This document shows positions 54,969-64,000 of a stretch of DNA of 64,000 bases, one piece after another. The notes under the pieces are model-generated. The model made no database searches, was not told the origin of the DNA, and saw nothing but the letters and a program-made list of their open reading frames with translations. The stretch comes from Kordiimonas pumila (GTDB lineage Bacteria > Pseudomonadota > Alphaproteobacteria > Sphingomonadales > Kordiimonadaceae), in the NCBI RefSeq assembly GCF_015240255.1, contig NZ_CP061205.1:3210501-3274500 (forward strand). Direction: 5' to 3'. Every line of letters starts with the position of its first letter. Position 1 is the stretch's first letter. The position numbers and the translations under genes were made by a program.

Positions 54969-56510
54969 TTAAGTGGCATCTTCAACAGCGATATGAATAC
55001 CCATTTCCTGCGCCAACACCTTCATATCATAATCCGGCAGATCGCAAGATAATACCCCCACATCGCGGTAACGCCATGTCTCAACTAGTTTTTCCATCAG
55101 GTCTTTACCGTCAAAGTGGCCCGCGAGTTTGCGCATTAAATTTGGCTGAATTTCTACATACCCACCACGCACGCAGCCAAGCGCCTCGGTTTCTAGAACA
55201 GCGTCCCCAAACCTGTCGATCCATAAGGGGTGCCCCAGATCAGCAAGCCGCCCGAGCGCATGCCAGTGTATGCCACCACGCTTTACAGGCGGTACACCTT
55301 TTATGCGAAAGCCCACAAACACAGGGCGTTCATTATATTTTTCCATGATCTTTGCCAGCCCTTCAAAAAAACCTTCCTGAATAAGTGTCGAGCGGCAAAG
55401 TTCGTAATAATCTGGCACTTCTCTTTCTATCTGTTTTTTCCTGACCCGCATTCGAATAAGGTCATCAAGCTGTGCCAAATCATGCACTAAACAGAGGTCA
55501 GGGTGGTCTGCCATAACCAGAATTTCATCTGGCTGGCATATTTTGCCCTCAAGATTAATTTTACCTTGCTGCAAATGTGCAAGGGATGTGCTTTTAACAG
55601 TATCAAGTATCACCCTAGGACTTACCCGGTACTCATATTTAGAGAGAGCCTGCTCAATAAGCTTACGGTTATGTTGAATACCATCCAGAACACCACTTAG
55701 GCATGTAAGGGGTTGGCCTGTGTCTACCTCACCCAGAAAAATTGCCCGCGAATGCGCTAGTGCTCGCTGCAACTCAGCGGTATCTAGTGTTCGGTTATCC
55801 ATATTCATACGGGCGGTTTTGGCCGTTAATACGGCAGGGTCTATTTTAAGGCTAGCCGCAACCGCAAGCATTTCTGTAGCATAGGCTTTTTCGTCAAATG
55901 TGCCATCTACAAGTAAGCCGTAACTCGCCTCATCCATAATACCAAGAGTTGCCCCAATGGCGCGTGCCTTCAGGCCTTTTTCAATTTCCTGGCGAGCAGC
56001 ATATTTGGCTGTATCAGATAGTGTGCTACCTTCTCGTAAGGCATCAACACTTACCATAGCCAAGCCAATTTCACCTTCATAAGGTGAATTTAACAAGCCC
56101 TCTACAAAGTTAAAAAAGCTGTAAAGGTCTGTCGACGTATCTGCTACTTCAAAGGAGCCTTCATGCTTACCGGGGCGGAAAAAATCCAGCCTGCGTTCTG
56201 CATAGCCAAGGCGTTTCATTTTCATATCAAAGTTAATGAAGCCACCCGTTTTAAGGCGCAGAGGCACACGCGGAAATACCACCCCCTCAAGAAGAGCATC
56301 GTCACATTCAAGCAATTTATCAAGCCTGCCGTGGGCGTCGGCGGGAAACAAAAAGCTAAGCGGCCTTCTGAAAAGGTCGACATCCTGCCATTTCATTAAG
56401 CTTTTAAAGCGGGGGTCAGCCTTATCTATCAGGCTATTTTTCACCAAAAACAGGCTGAACTCTTCCTTTTCCACCAGATTTCCTCGCCGAATAAATGATC
56501 TGCCAATCAC
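54969..56510 (-). CDS. PAS-like plus degenerate GGDEF- and EAL-like protein, function unknown
   Basis: 513 residues, no signal or membrane helix. Residues 14-112 look PAS-like. Residues 148-260 follow the GGDEF domain pattern (VSVDALREG, SDTAKYAARQEIEKGL) but the GGDEF loop is replaced by MDEASY at 192-197. Residues 400-510 follow an EAL domain (LADLGHPLWIDRFGDAV at 422-438, VEIQPNLMRKL, then an AEGVE-like region at 506-510), with the DDFG aspartate pair reduced to IDRFG. Both catalytic centres appear lost, so it may bind c-di-GMP or act structurally; this fold reading is by eye. AAGG precedes the ATG. An 18-bp palindrome lies just upstream. Confidence 0.6.
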   Translation of the reverse strand: MIGRSFIRRGNLVEKEEFSLFLVKNSLIDKADPRFKSLMKWQDVDLFRRPLSFLFPADAHGRLDKLLECDDALLEGVVFPRVPLRLKTGGFINFDMKMKRLGYAERRLDFFRPGKHEGSFEVADTSTDLYSFFNFVEGLLNSPYEGEIGLAMVSVDALREGSTLSDTAKYAARQEIEKGLKARAIGATLGIMDEASYGLLVDGTFDEKAYATEMLAVAASLKIDPAVLTAKTARMNMDNRTLDTAELQRALAHSRAIFLGEVDTGQPLTCLSGVLDGIQHNRKLIEQALSKYEYRVSPRVILDTVKSTSLAHLQQGKINLEGKICQPDEILVMADHPDLCLVHDLAQLDDLIRMRVRKKQIEREVPDYYELCRSTLIQEGFFEGLAKIMEKYNERPVFVGFRIKGVPPVKRGGIHWHALGRLADLGHPLWIDRFGDAVLETEALGCVRGGYVEIQPNLMRKLAGHFDGKDLMEKLVETWRYRDVGVLSCDLPDYDMKVLAQEMGIHIAVEDAT

Positions 56511-56530
56511 GGCCTTATGGCCTAGGGCAC

Positions 56531-56548
56531 AAGCCCTATATAGGGCTT
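56531..56548. promoter_or_regulatory. 18-base perfect palindrome in the promoter of the degenerate GGDEF/EAL gene
   Basis: AAGCCCTATATAGGGCTT is a perfect dyad 21 to 38 bases upstream of the minus-strand ATG at 56510, where a dimeric regulator could control transcription. It also lies 31 bases past the end of the amidohydrolase gene (56579), so a weak terminator hairpin is possible, but there is no T-run. Confidence 0.5.
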
Positions 56549-56578
56549 ATCAAAGGAGGCTTAAATCCAGGTAAATTA

Positions 56579-58066
56579 TTAGTTCAAATTAGAGTTATAT
56601 TCTGGTGCAGCGCCGTCGCCGCTCAAGGGGGTAGGGGAAGAAACTGCACTTTGGCCAGCGCGTATTTTTTCTGCAATCACTTCAACATCGGCCTTCACTT
56701 TTTCTGCATCCAGTGTTTTAACAACGCCGTGCCGCATTAACACTTGTCCATCTACAATGGTTGTAACCACATCCTGTGATGTTGCCGCATACACCAAATG
56801 AGAAACAACATCATAAAGTGGGCTTAGGCGCGGGCTATCAAGCGATACCTGTATCATATCAGCCTGCATTCCTACTTTTATGCTGCCAATGGTGTCTGCT
56901 TTGTCTATCGCCTTTGCCCCGCCGCTAGTCGCAAGGCCTAAAGCATCAATGGCAGGCATTAATGTTGGATCAAGGTTAACCCCTTTATGGATAAGGGCGG
57001 CAAGCCGTATTTCTTCCCACATATCCAAGTCGTTATTCGATGCGGCACCGTCGGTACCCAAACCAACCTTAACACCGGCTTTCAGCATTTGTGGCACAGG
57101 GGAAACCCCAGCAGCGGTTTTCAGGTTTGATGTAGGATTATGAATAACCCCCACCTGTGAGCGCGCTAACATGGCAATATCTGTTGGTGTGGGCCACACA
57201 ACATGAGCGGCAATCGTTGGCTGGTTCAACATACCAACGCGGGATAAAAGCTGCACCGATGTTGTACCATACTGCTCTGATATGGTGCTCACCTCGGCCT
57301 TATCCTCTGCCAAGTGAATAGAGATGGGTACATCAAGCTCTCGTGCCGCAGTGAACGCTGCCTTCAAATGATCAAACGAAACAGTATAGGGCGCATGCGG
57401 GGCAAGAGCAGGGCTTATACGGCTATTTTTACCATGCCAACGCCTTGCAAAATCAACGCCCGCCTGAAAGCTGTCATCCCAGCCTGTAAAGCCCGGGCTT
57501 GGGTAATCTATCATTGGGGCAGCAATAATTGCCCTAAGACCACATTCTTCAACAACGCTTGCAATAACATCCGGGTAAAAATACATATCCACAAAAGTGG
57601 TCGTGCCACCTCTGATCATCTCGTAGCAAGCAAGGGATGCCCCTGCCCTGATCAGGTCTTCATCAACATAGCGACCTTCTGCGGGGAAAATATAATTTTG
57701 CAACCATGTCATTAAATCAAGGTCATCCGCAAGCCCACGGAATAAAACCATAGCAGAGTGTGTATGGCCGTTAATAAGCCCCGGCAACAGGGCCATATTG
57801 TCATCATCAATTATTTCAGCAGCATCATATGATTTGAGAATTTCATCCCGCAGGCCCACTGCCATAATAACACCGTTTGAGATGGCAACAGCACCGTCTT
57901 TTAAAACACTGTTACCTTCATCCATGGTTATTACATATTTAGCGGTTACAATGGTGTCGGCCATTTTAGGGGTAGTTTCCTCTGCCACAGCCAAACCTGA
58001 AACACAGGCTATGAGGGCACAGCACATGCTAACCCACCGTATTTTCATCCCTAATTCCCGCATCAT
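56579..58066 (-). CDS. Exported amidohydrolase of the MTA/SAH deaminase-chlorohydrolase type
   Basis: 495 residues. A signal peptide lies at the start (KIRWVSMCCALIACVSGLAVAE); the ATG at 58048 or 58066 could be used, each with a partial ribosome site. The metal-dependent hydrolase fold shows GLINGHTHSAMVLFRGLADDLDLMTWL (first two metal histidines), SIHLAEDKAEV (third), and GLGTDGAASNNDLDMWEE (metal aspartate), the line typical of 5'-methylthioadenosine/S-adenosylhomocysteine deaminase and related chlorohydrolases. An exported member of this normally cytosolic family is unusual. Substrate unknown. Confidence 0.87.
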   Translation of the reverse strand: MMRELGMKIRWVSMCCALIACVSGLAVAEETTPKMADTIVTAKYVITMDEGNSVLKDGAVAISNGVIMAVGLRDEILKSYDAAEIIDDDNMALLPGLINGHTHSAMVLFRGLADDLDLMTWLQNYIFPAEGRYVDEDLIRAGASLACYEMIRGGTTTFVDMYFYPDVIASVVEECGLRAIIAAPMIDYPSPGFTGWDDSFQAGVDFARRWHGKNSRISPALAPHAPYTVSFDHLKAAFTAARELDVPISIHLAEDKAEVSTISEQYGTTSVQLLSRVGMLNQPTIAAHVVWPTPTDIAMLARSQVGVIHNPTSNLKTAAGVSPVPQMLKAGVKVGLGTDGAASNNDLDMWEEIRLAALIHKGVNLDPTLMPAIDALGLATSGGAKAIDKADTIGSIKVGMQADMIQVSLDSPRLSPLYDVVSHLVYAATSQDVVTTIVDGQVLMRHGVVKTLDAEKVKADVEVIAEKIRAGQSAVSSPTPLSGDGAAPEYNSNLN

Positions 58067-58242
58067 ATTTTTATCGCCCCTGATAGTTTCTTTTTTACTA
58101 GCATTAATTTCTTGAGTTTTGTCAAACTGAACACAGCTTCGTCTATATAAAAACGAATTTCAATCCCTGCCCTTATATCCAAGCTTTACTCTTGCCAAGC
58201 CATTACAGCTTGCTGATAGTGTTTTAGTACGGGAAGGGGAAA
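58067..58242. promoter_or_regulatory. Divergent promoter region between two amidohydrolase genes
   Basis: 176 bases. Toward the plus-strand gene, TTGCCA and GATAGT with 18 bases between could be a sigma-70 promoter. AAGGGGAAA forms the ribosome site before ATG at 58243/58246. Nothing else distinct was seen. Confidence 0.35.
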
Positions 58243-60015
58243 ATGATGACATATGATCTGATAGTCCAAGGCGGCACCCTTTATGATGGCAACGGCGCCG
58301 CACCTTATAGAGCCGATATCGGCATTAAAAACGGTATTATAACCACAATTGAAACATCAATAGATGCAGCAGCACATAAGCTTATTGATGCAAAGGGCAT
58401 GATAGTTACCCCCGGTTTTGTAGATATTCACACCCACTATGACGGGCAGGTGTCGTGGGATGCAAACCTGCAACCTAGTGTTAATCACGGCGTAACAACT
58501 GCGGTGATGGGCAGTTGCGGCGTTGGCTTTGCGCCCGTAAGAAAAGCAGACCACGCCAAACTGGTCCGCCTTATGGAAGGTGTGGAGGATATTCCCGGCA
58601 CAGCACTTACTGAAGGCCTTACATGGAACTGGGAAAGCTTTCCCGATTATATGAATGCGATTGATTTCCCCCATACAATTGATTTTGCAGCACAGATTGT
58701 ACACGACCCGTTGCGGGTTTATGTGATGGGTGACAGGGCTGTTTATAATGAACCCGCCACAGACGCAGATATCGCCGCCATGCAAAAACTGACCCGCGAA
58801 GCCTTAGAGGCTGGCGCGGTTGGCTTTTCAACGGGCCGGTCAGATGTACATAGAAGTGCTGACGGCCAGTGGACGCCATCCTCTGAAGCTGGCAAGCAGG
58901 AGCTTGCGGGCATTGCCGAGGCCTTAAAAGGGCTTGATCACGGCGTTCTGCAAGCCGTAAATGATTTTGACCTTGAGCGCGGTGACCCTGAGGCTTTTGA
59001 CAGAGAGTTTGATCTTCTCGAAGCTTTTGCCAGCGCAGCAGGCGGCAAGCCTTTTTCGCTTTCCTTAATGCAGCGGGACTTTGCCCCAAAACAGTGGCAA
59101 AAAATTATCGCCCGGGCAGAAAAAGCAACTGATAAAGGCATTAATATGCGCCTACAGGTAGCACCGCGCGGCATTGGTGTTATTTTAGGGCTGCAATGCA
59201 CATTTCACCCCTTTATAGGCTTTCCCAGTTACAAGAAAATTGCCCACCTGTCCCTTACCGAGCGGGTTAACATTATGAAAGATGCGACCTTCAAGGCCCG
59301 ACTGCTCTCTGAAACATCAGAAAAGGTGGCAGGCGACGGTACACCTATCCCGCCACTTGCAGATCTTTTATTGGCGCAGATTGCTTTTGTATCCTGCAAA
59401 ATGTTCAAACTCGGCGAAAACCCTGACTATGAACAACCAATAGAGCATTCTATTTACAAGATGGCAGAACGTGAAGGTATAAGCCCGCTTGAGAAAATCT
59501 ATGATATTTTGCTCGAAAAAGACGGGCGTGAATTTATCTATTTCCCCATCTATAACTATACCAACATGAACTATGACGCTGTGTCTGAAATGATGCAGCA
59601 CCCGCTATCACTTATGGGCCTGACAGACGGCGGGGCCCATGTAGGCACCATTTGTGATGCCAGCTTCCCAACCTACCTGCTTTCCTATTGGGCAAGAGAC
59701 AGAAAAACCGGAGAAATACCTCTTGCTAGAGCCGTTCAAATGCTGACAGCCGACGTTGCTGACTATATTGGCTTTCATGACCGGGGGCGGCTTGAGGTAG
59801 GTAAAAAGGCCAATATTAATGTGATTGATCATGCTGCACTGCGCCTATATGCGCCGCGCATGGTGCAAGACCTGCCAGCAGGCGGCCAACGGTTACTACA
59901 AGATGCAAAAGGCTACCGGGCTGTAATTGTGAATGGTACGCCTGTTATTGAAAATGACATGTTAACAGGCGCTCTTCCCGGCCGACTGGTCAGGCTCGGC
60001 AAGCACGCTGCATAA
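58243..60015 (+). CDS. N-acyl-D-amino-acid deacylase / D-aminoacylase-family amidohydrolase
   Basis: 590 residues, Amidohydro_3 type. It begins [18 protein letters not shown]; metal site [14 protein letters not shown], then [19 protein letters not shown], and the distal [20 protein letters not shown]. Family members hydrolyse N-acyl-D-amino acids or D-aminoacylases related to dihydroorotase. Two ATGs (58243, 58246) are equally placed. A TSUP transporter gene starts 8 bases downstream, so uptake or export may be linked to this hydrolase. Confidence 0.87.
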   Translation: MMTYDLIVQGGTLYDGNGAAPYRADIGIKNGIITTIETSIDAAAHKLIDAKGMIVTPGFVDIHTHYDGQVSWDANLQPSVNHGVTTAVMGSCGVGFAPVRKADHAKLVRLMEGVEDIPGTALTEGLTWNWESFPDYMNAIDFPHTIDFAAQIVHDPLRVYVMGDRAVYNEPATDADIAAMQKLTREALEAGAVGFSTGRSDVHRSADGQWTPSSEAGKQELAGIAEALKGLDHGVLQAVNDFDLERGDPEAFDREFDLLEAFASAAGGKPFSLSLMQRDFAPKQWQKIIARAEKATDKGINMRLQVAPRGIGVILGLQCTFHPFIGFPSYKKIAHLSLTERVNIMKDATFKARLLSETSEKVAGDGTPIPPLADLLLAQIAFVSCKMFKLGENPDYEQPIEHSIYKMAEREGISPLEKIYDILLEKDGREFIYFPIYNYTNMNYDAVSEMMQHPLSLMGLTDGGAHVGTICDASFPTYLLSYWARDRKTGEIPLARAVQMLTADVADYIGFHDRGRLEVGKKANINVIDHAALRLYAPRMVQDLPAGGQRLLQDAKGYRAVIVNGTPVIENDMLTGALPGRLVRLGKHAA

Positions 60016-60023
60016 GGACATAT

Positions 60024-60779
60024 ATGAACCAAATACTGGCTGACTTCAGCATAGGTGCTATTGCAGGCATGACCATCGCCATCTTTTTTGCAGCTATCCT
60101 AAGGGCCTTTACCGGCTTTGGTTTTGCGCTTGCCGCCTTGCCGGTTTTAAGCCTGTTTTTCCTGCCGGGCACAAGTGTTAGCCTAGTAACCTTGCTTACC
60201 CTTATTGTCTCTGTTGCTACCATCCGCAGCTATTGGGGGCTTGCATCACTAAAGCCCATTGGGGTTATGCTTGTTTTCTCGGCAGTGGGGACCATGATCG
60301 GCGTTTATGTTTTAACCCTTATTTCAGCCGATACCTTCCGCTTGGTGCTTGGCATCACCGTTATGCTCGCCTGCCTTTTGCTCGCAAAGTTTAAACCCCA
60401 CGAAGCACGGAAAGAAGGCGGCCCAAATGCATGGGGCGCAGGGCTGCTTTCTGGTGTTTTAAACGGCGCTATTGCCATACCCGGCCCACCTGCCATTATT
60501 TATGCCATGGCTGTGTTCCCTGAAGCCAGCAAAAGCCGAGCTTTTCTAATGGTTTTCTTTTTGTTTTCAGCAGCATTTGCAACGCTTGGATTTACGTACG
60601 AAGGCCTTATCGGTACCAGAGAGCTTATACTAACAGCGCTTTCCCTACCTGCATTACTAGCAGGCGATAAACTTGGGTCATTCCTGTTTAAAAAATATGG
60701 CAGTGCCACCTACCGGAAAATTGGTCTTATTGCCTTATTTATCATCGGCATTGTTGCTGTAATTGGAGCTACCACCTAA
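60024..60779 (+). CDS. TSUP (TauE/SafE) family membrane transporter
   Basis: 251 residues with about eight hydrophobic segments. Two half-repeats each carry the family-like glycine-rich sequence (FTGFGFALAALPVLSLFF and the later LLSGVLNGAIAIPGPPAIIYAM). TSUP proteins move sulfite, sulfolactate or other organosulfur anions. AAGGA precedes the ATG. It overlaps the convergent signal-peptidase-like gene by 4 bases. Confidence 0.87.
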   Translation: MNQILADFSIGAIAGMTIAIFFAAILRAFTGFGFALAALPVLSLFFLPGTSVSLVTLLTLIVSVATIRSYWGLASLKPIGVMLVFSAVGTMIGVYVLTLISADTFRLVLGITVMLACLLLAKFKPHEARKEGGPNAWGAGLLSGVLNGAIAIPGPPAIIYAMAVFPEASKSRAFLMVFFLFSAAFATLGFTYEGLIGTRELILTALSLPALLAGDKLGSFLFKKYGSATYRKIGLIALFIIGIVAVIGATT

Positions 60780-61252
60780 TGCCCGTCATACGGTTCAGCT
60801 TTTTTTACATAACCCAGAAAGCTACTTTCAGGGAGAAGCCCCACACGGGCACTATCAAGGCTGCCGGGGTGGCCTAAAAGCATATAACCGTCGAGGATGC
60901 CTTCAATTTCTTTAAAACGAGTTTTATAGGCCCCTAATAAAAGGTAGGGCTTCGAAAAGGGGGTCATTACCATCACATCGTTAATATAAAAATGCCCGTC
61001 ATCTTCCACCCTCAGTATATCGCCCGGCAGGCCCCATAGTTGTTTTACCACAGCGTTTGGTGTTTCAGGGTGTGTGAAAAGAATATAATCATAGCGCGAA
61101 GGTGTGTCACAGCCAAAACTGTAAACCGTAATGTTCTGCTTGTCCCAGAGCAGGCCCTGCATGGAATTACCGCTGATTGTTGTTTCTGTTGTTGTGCACG
61201 TATCCTCCTCAGGAAAGAGCATAAGCGCCGCAAATAGAAATGCAGTAATCAC
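60776..61252 (-). CDS. Small signal-peptidase-I-like (S26) serine protease
   Basis: 158 residues from GTG at 61252. A short N-terminal hydrophobic helix (about 2-13) is followed by SGNSMQG with catalytic S30, RYDYILFTHP, VVKQLWGLPGD with catalytic K70, and a box E variant LLGHPGSLDSARVG. This is half the length of typical LepB and close to TraF-like or accessory signal peptidases. It may mature a specific exported protein; the divergent neighbour at 61351 encodes one, but the link is only positional. Confidence 0.82.
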   Translation of the reverse strand: MITAFLFAALMLFPEEDTCTTTETTISGNSMQGLLWDKQNITVYSFGCDTPSRYDYILFTHPETPNAVVKQLWGLPGDILRVEDDGHFYINDVMVMTPFSKPYLLLGAYKTRFKEIEGILDGYMLLGHPGSLDSARVGLLPESSFLGYVKKAEPYDGH

Positions 61253-61350
61253 GTATTATAACCTTATGTTTGCATAAAATATATCTATACCATAAAATCA
61301 TGAAGCAGATCATGCAACCTGCATGTGCAGCACTCTCAATGAGGACAACC

Positions 61351-61932
61351 ATGAAACCGACGCGCTTGATACTCTGCCTTTTATGCCTTTTCACTATATG
61401 GGGGCCAGTGCATGCACAAAGCGATGCTACAGAAAGAAAGCGCCCTAGCCCTCTTGATGCACGGGGTGGTATTCCTATCCCTAAAAACCTAAATGACCTG
61501 AAAAACATTTCGCTCACATACTGGCTAAAATTCAGGAAAACGAACCAACAACTATATAATTATATTAACGAAGCTGCAGAGTTCCACGCCTACCTGAATG
61601 TTTGCAAACGGCATGAACTGCACATTAGCATGGACCTGATCGTCCGGCAGGCAAACATAAACCTACAAGCAGCTATTCCCGCTCACTATGACGAGCCTGA
61701 GTTTGGCTTGCTTGATCCACTCTCAAAAGAAGATCAGCAAGCCTATCTTGATGATATGTCCAGCGACCTATACGCTTTTGAATATGGCTACCGAGTAGCT
61801 TTACTGGACGAAAAGGTCGCAAAAGCCGATGAAACAAGCAAAGTATTCTGTGAGACTATCCAGGAAGAATATTATAAAAAATATGTTGCCCTTCTGGCAA
61901 CAGCCCGCAGAAATCTGGCTAACAAGCAATAA
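61351..61932 (+). CDS. Exported protein of unknown function
   Basis: 193 residues from the ATG at 61351, chosen for the GAGGA upstream and the clean signal peptide (MKPTRLILCLLCLFTIWGPVHAQ, cleavage after HA at about 22). The mature part is mainly helical, with many Tyr and Leu residues and two cysteines (VCKRH near 84 and VFCETI near 166) that could pair. No family was recognised. It is divergent from the S26 protease gene and followed by a terminator-like hairpin. Confidence 0.7.
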   Translation: MKPTRLILCLLCLFTIWGPVHAQSDATERKRPSPLDARGGIPIPKNLNDLKNISLTYWLKFRKTNQQLYNYINEAAEFHAYLNVCKRHELHISMDLIVRQANINLQAAIPAHYDEPEFGLLDPLSKEDQQAYLDDMSSDLYAFEYGYRVALLDEKVAKADETSKVFCETIQEEYYKKYVALLATARRNLANKQ

Positions 61933-61966
61933 AAACGGGCTCAAAATCATTGAATGCCCCGTTTTT
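61931..61966 (+). terminator. Terminator-like hairpin after the exported unknown protein
   Basis: AAAAACGGG at 61931-61939 pairs with CCCGTTTTT at 61958-61966 across an 18-base loop, with one extra C. The right arm ends in a T-run. It starts within the stop codon region. Confidence 0.65.
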
Positions 61967-62074
61967 GCCCTTATGTTCTGGCTTAAGCAACTGGCATAAT
62001 TGACCAAACGCAAATATAAACACCGATAAATGCCTTAATAAAGCATGGCTGGAAACGACAGACCGGAGCAGTTG

Positions 62075-63157
62075 ATGCCCACAACAGACTTGATTGAAGA
62101 CTTCCCACTAAGGGAAGCGCGTAGAATTGTAAAAGATCTGCAAGCCCCTAACCCTTTGGTTTACTGGGCCGATTTTCTTGCCTCTAATATAATTGGCTGG
62201 TCTGCTGTTGCCATTGCTACCTTCAGTCCACTTCTGTCTGTACTACAGATTGTTGCCGTTGTTGTTGCGACCATAGCCCTGTACCGCGCGGTTATTTTCA
62301 TCCACGAGCTGTCGCACCTAAAGCGTGATAGTTTCAAACTGTTTAGATTTGTCTGGAATGTGACATGTGGCATTCCTCTTATGGTCCCATCGTTTACCTA
62401 TGCAGGCGTGCACATTGACCACCATAAGCCGCAAATATATGGCACTCATGAAGACGGCGAATATTTACCAATTGGCATTGAAAGCCCTTGGAAACTACCG
62501 CTATACTTGATCATTTCGCTGGTACCACCCTTGGTTTTTGCCTTCCGTTTCATTGTGCTAACACCGCTTTCATACCTGCATCCCAAACTTCGGGCCCTTG
62601 TATGGCGGCACGTGTCGTCGCTTACAGTTGACCTTGCTTACAAGCGGCCAGAGGCGACAAAGCAGAATGACCGCACGTGGCTATTGCAGGAATGGGGTGC
62701 ATTTTTTTACGGCGTTGCTTTGCTTGCCGCTGTTTATTTTGGCTTGGTGCCCCTTGCCTTTCTGGGTGTTTGGTATGCTGTAACTGTTTTAATATTTATG
62801 CTCAATGCGGTGCGCACACTGGTCGCCCATGCTTATAAAAACCCCGGAGACAACCGTATGAGCCGTGCACAAGAATTTTACGATTCCATTGATGTGCCAG
62901 GTAATGCGCTCATTACGCCTATGTGGGCACCAGTGGGCTTACGCTTTCATGCAACGCACCATCTATTTCCGTCCATGCCCTACCATAACCTTGGTGCCGC
63001 ACGGCGGAAATTAATTGCTGAACTGGCTGATAATGAACCCTACCTGCGCTCGACCCGCAAAAACCTGCGCCATGCGCTGGTTCGCCTGTGGCGCGAAGCA
63101 AAAGCCGCACAGCAAGCAGAAAAACAAAAAACTACAGCAAAAGAGCAAACCGTCTAA
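62075..63157 (+). CDS. Membrane fatty acid desaturase
   Basis: 360 residues from the ATG at 62075, with GGAG 6 bases upstream; an ATG at 62045 lacks a ribosome site. Three histidine boxes that hold the diiron centre are present: HELSH at 77-81, HIDHH at 113-117 and HATHH at 292-296. Hydrophobic helices flank them (about 38-72, 145-172, 208-252). Enzymes of this type insert double bonds into acyl lipids. A Lys/Gln-rich tail ends the protein. Its end overlaps the convergent ABC transporter gene by 4 bases. Confidence 0.9.
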   Translation: MPTTDLIEDFPLREARRIVKDLQAPNPLVYWADFLASNIIGWSAVAIATFSPLLSVLQIVAVVVATIALYRAVIFIHELSHLKRDSFKLFRFVWNVTCGIPLMVPSFTYAGVHIDHHKPQIYGTHEDGEYLPIGIESPWKLPLYLIISLVPPLVFAFRFIVLTPLSYLHPKLRALVWRHVSSLTVDLAYKRPEATKQNDRTWLLQEWGAFFYGVALLAAVYFGLVPLAFLGVWYAVTVLIFMLNAVRTLVAHAYKNPGDNRMSRAQEFYDSIDVPGNALITPMWAPVGLRFHATHHLFPSMPYHNLGAARRKLIAELADNEPYLRSTRKNLRHALVRLWREAKAAQQAEKQKTTAKEQTV

Positions 63158-64000
63158 AGCTTTACAAAAGCTTCTGCCTTTTCCTCTTCAGTTAACTCTT
63201 CCAGCTTTTCGGCGGCTTCCGTTGCCTGCTGCTGCCTATGCCACATTGCGTGGTAAGCCCCGCCTTTTTCCAGCAAAACATCATGGGTGCCGTGCTCAAT
63301 AATAGCACCTTTATCAAGTACTAAAATCTCGTTTGCGTTCACCACTGTTGACAGTCGGTGTGCAATCACGAGTGTTGTACGGCCTTTTGATATTTGTTCC
63401 AAAGCCTTTTGAATCCCGCGCTCTGTATGGCTATCAAGTGCGGATGTTGCTTCATCAAGCAAGAGAATTTCAGGGTTTTTCAAAATTGTTCGTGCAATTG
63501 CCACGCGCTGTTTTTCACCGCCAGAAAGCTTAAGCCCACGCTCCCCGACTTCCGTTTCATAACCTTCAGGCAGGCCCAGAATAAAATCATGAATTTGCGC
63601 CAAGCGCGCCGCTTCTTCAACTTCAGCATCTGTTGCATCAGGGCGACCATAGCGAATATTATAGCGGATATTATCGTTAAAAAGCACTGTATCTTGCGGC
63701 ACAACCCCCACATGTGACCTAATACTTTGCTGCGTAACAGCGGCTATATTTTGGCCATCTATCTCTACACTGCCCCCGGTTATATCGTAAAAGCGGAACA
63801 GGATACGCGAGATGGTTGATTTCCCAGCGCCGCTTGCACCGACAATAGCCGTGGTGGTGCCAGCTGGCACTTCAAAGCTAATCCCTTTCAGGATTTGCCG
63901 CGCCGGATTGTAATGAAAACTCACATCCTTGAAAGATACAGTTCCACCTTTGATTTTAAGCGGTTCGGCATTCAGCTCATCTTTCACATCCGGGTTGGTT
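63154..64000 (-). CDS. ABC exporter (Atm1-like) ATPase domain, 3' part only (gene cut by window end)
   Basis: The frame is open to the window end, so only the C-terminal approximately 282 residues are seen; a GTG at 63987 inside family sequence is not the start. Visible: [30 protein letters not shown], Walker [10 protein letters not shown]-loop [17 protein letters not shown], signature [13 protein letters not shown], Walker [12 protein letters not shown] and the H-loop VIAHRLS. The ATM1/heavy-metal exporter class typically has exactly this [12 protein letters not shown]-like line. Such proteins export glutathione-sulfur compounds or metals. The membrane half is outside the window. Confidence 0.88.
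   Translation of the reverse strand, partial: TNPDVKDELNAEPLKIKGGTVSFKDVSFHYNPARQILKGISFEVPAGTTTAIVGASGAGKSTISRILFRFYDITGGSVEIDGQNIAAVTQQSIRSHVGVVPQDTVLFNDNIRYNIRYGRPDATDAEVEEAARLAQIHDFILGLPEGYETEVGERGLKLSGGEKQRVAIARTILKNPEILLLDEATSALDSHTERGIQKALEQISKGRTTLVIAHRLSTVVNANEILVLDKGAIIEHGTHDVLLEKGGAYHAMWHRQQQATEAAEKLEELTEEEKAEAFVKL

Noticed and set aside
1-64000. tRNA, rRNA, CRISPR array, transposase, integrase or prophage genes
   Set aside because: No cloverleaf-like runs, repeat-spacer series or recombinase motifs were recognised. A covariance-model scan would be needed to exclude a tRNA fully.

Overview
The window is chromosomal DNA from a free-living, motile alphaproteobacterium. The evidence is a CtrA master regulator and a ChpT phosphotransferase, a FlbD-type flagellar activator, CheA/CheB/CheR chemotaxis genes of alphaproteobacterial type, a TolQRAB operon beside ruvCAB, and moderate GC (roughly 45-50 percent by eye). 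FlhF/FlhG (polar flagellum placement) together with CtrA/ChpT, several marine-type genes (a large TonB-dependent receptor with a sulfotransferase, RimK, isoquinoline-oxidoreductase-like molybdoenzyme) and the codon style suggest a Kordiimonadales-like marine organism. That placement is an inference, not a proof.

Layout. 1-11.2 kb: a plus-strand flagellar operon (end of fliF, fliG, fliH, fliN, a motA-like gene, flbD, flhA, flhF, flhG, a fliK-like gene). 11.2-14.5 kb: a minus-strand unit fliI-fliJ followed by a class III aminotransferase. 14.5-14.8 kb: the shared fliI/ctrA regulatory region, rich in TTAA and GANTC. 14.8-22.5 kb: ctrA (plus), then the minus-strand chemotaxis set chpT-cheA-cheW-cheY-cheB-cheR. 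The CheA carries a degenerate truncated-globin-like domain. 22.6-25 kb: cysQ and small genes. 25-31.9 kb: a minus-strand housekeeping block yebC, ruvC-ruvA-ruvB, ybgC, tolQ-tolR-tolA-tolB and a small NTF2-like gene, mostly with overlapping start/stop codons. 32-36.6 kb: a GFA-family protein, an ABC-F ATPase and a YdbS/YdbT-like pair of PH-domain membrane proteins. 36.8-38.6 kb: three paralogous small exported proteins, each little more than a signal peptide and a TonB C-terminal domain; the first is preceded by a Fur-box-like palindrome. 38.6-45.4 kb (minus): a two-subunit molybdenum hydroxylase, yaaA, an orphan membrane histidine kinase, and a glyoxalase / fRMsr / GNAT group. 45.4-50.9 kb: an AT-rich regulatory region, a 1049-residue TonB-dependent receptor, and a coupled sulfotransferase-glycosyltransferase pair. 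50.9-53.4 kb (minus): rimB-like, rimK and an AstE-like deacylase. 53.6-63.2 kb: fumC, a protein with degenerate GGDEF and EAL domains, two amidohydrolases, a TSUP transporter, a signal-peptidase-like protein, an exported unknown and a fatty acid desaturase. The window ends inside an ABC exporter gene.

Functionally the first 22 kb is a motility and cell-cycle island: export apparatus and rotor, placement (FlhFG), checkpointed late-gene activation (FlbD), chemosensory signalling (Che), and the ChpT-CtrA relay that in related bacteria couples flagellation to the cell cycle. The most unusual items are the globin-like insert in CheA, the triplet of anchorless TonB C-terminal proteins, the receptor-sulfotransferase-glycosyltransferase locus, and the doubly degenerate GGDEF/EAL protein with an 18-bp palindrome in its promoter. 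No tRNA, rRNA, CRISPR array, insertion sequence or prophage was recognised.
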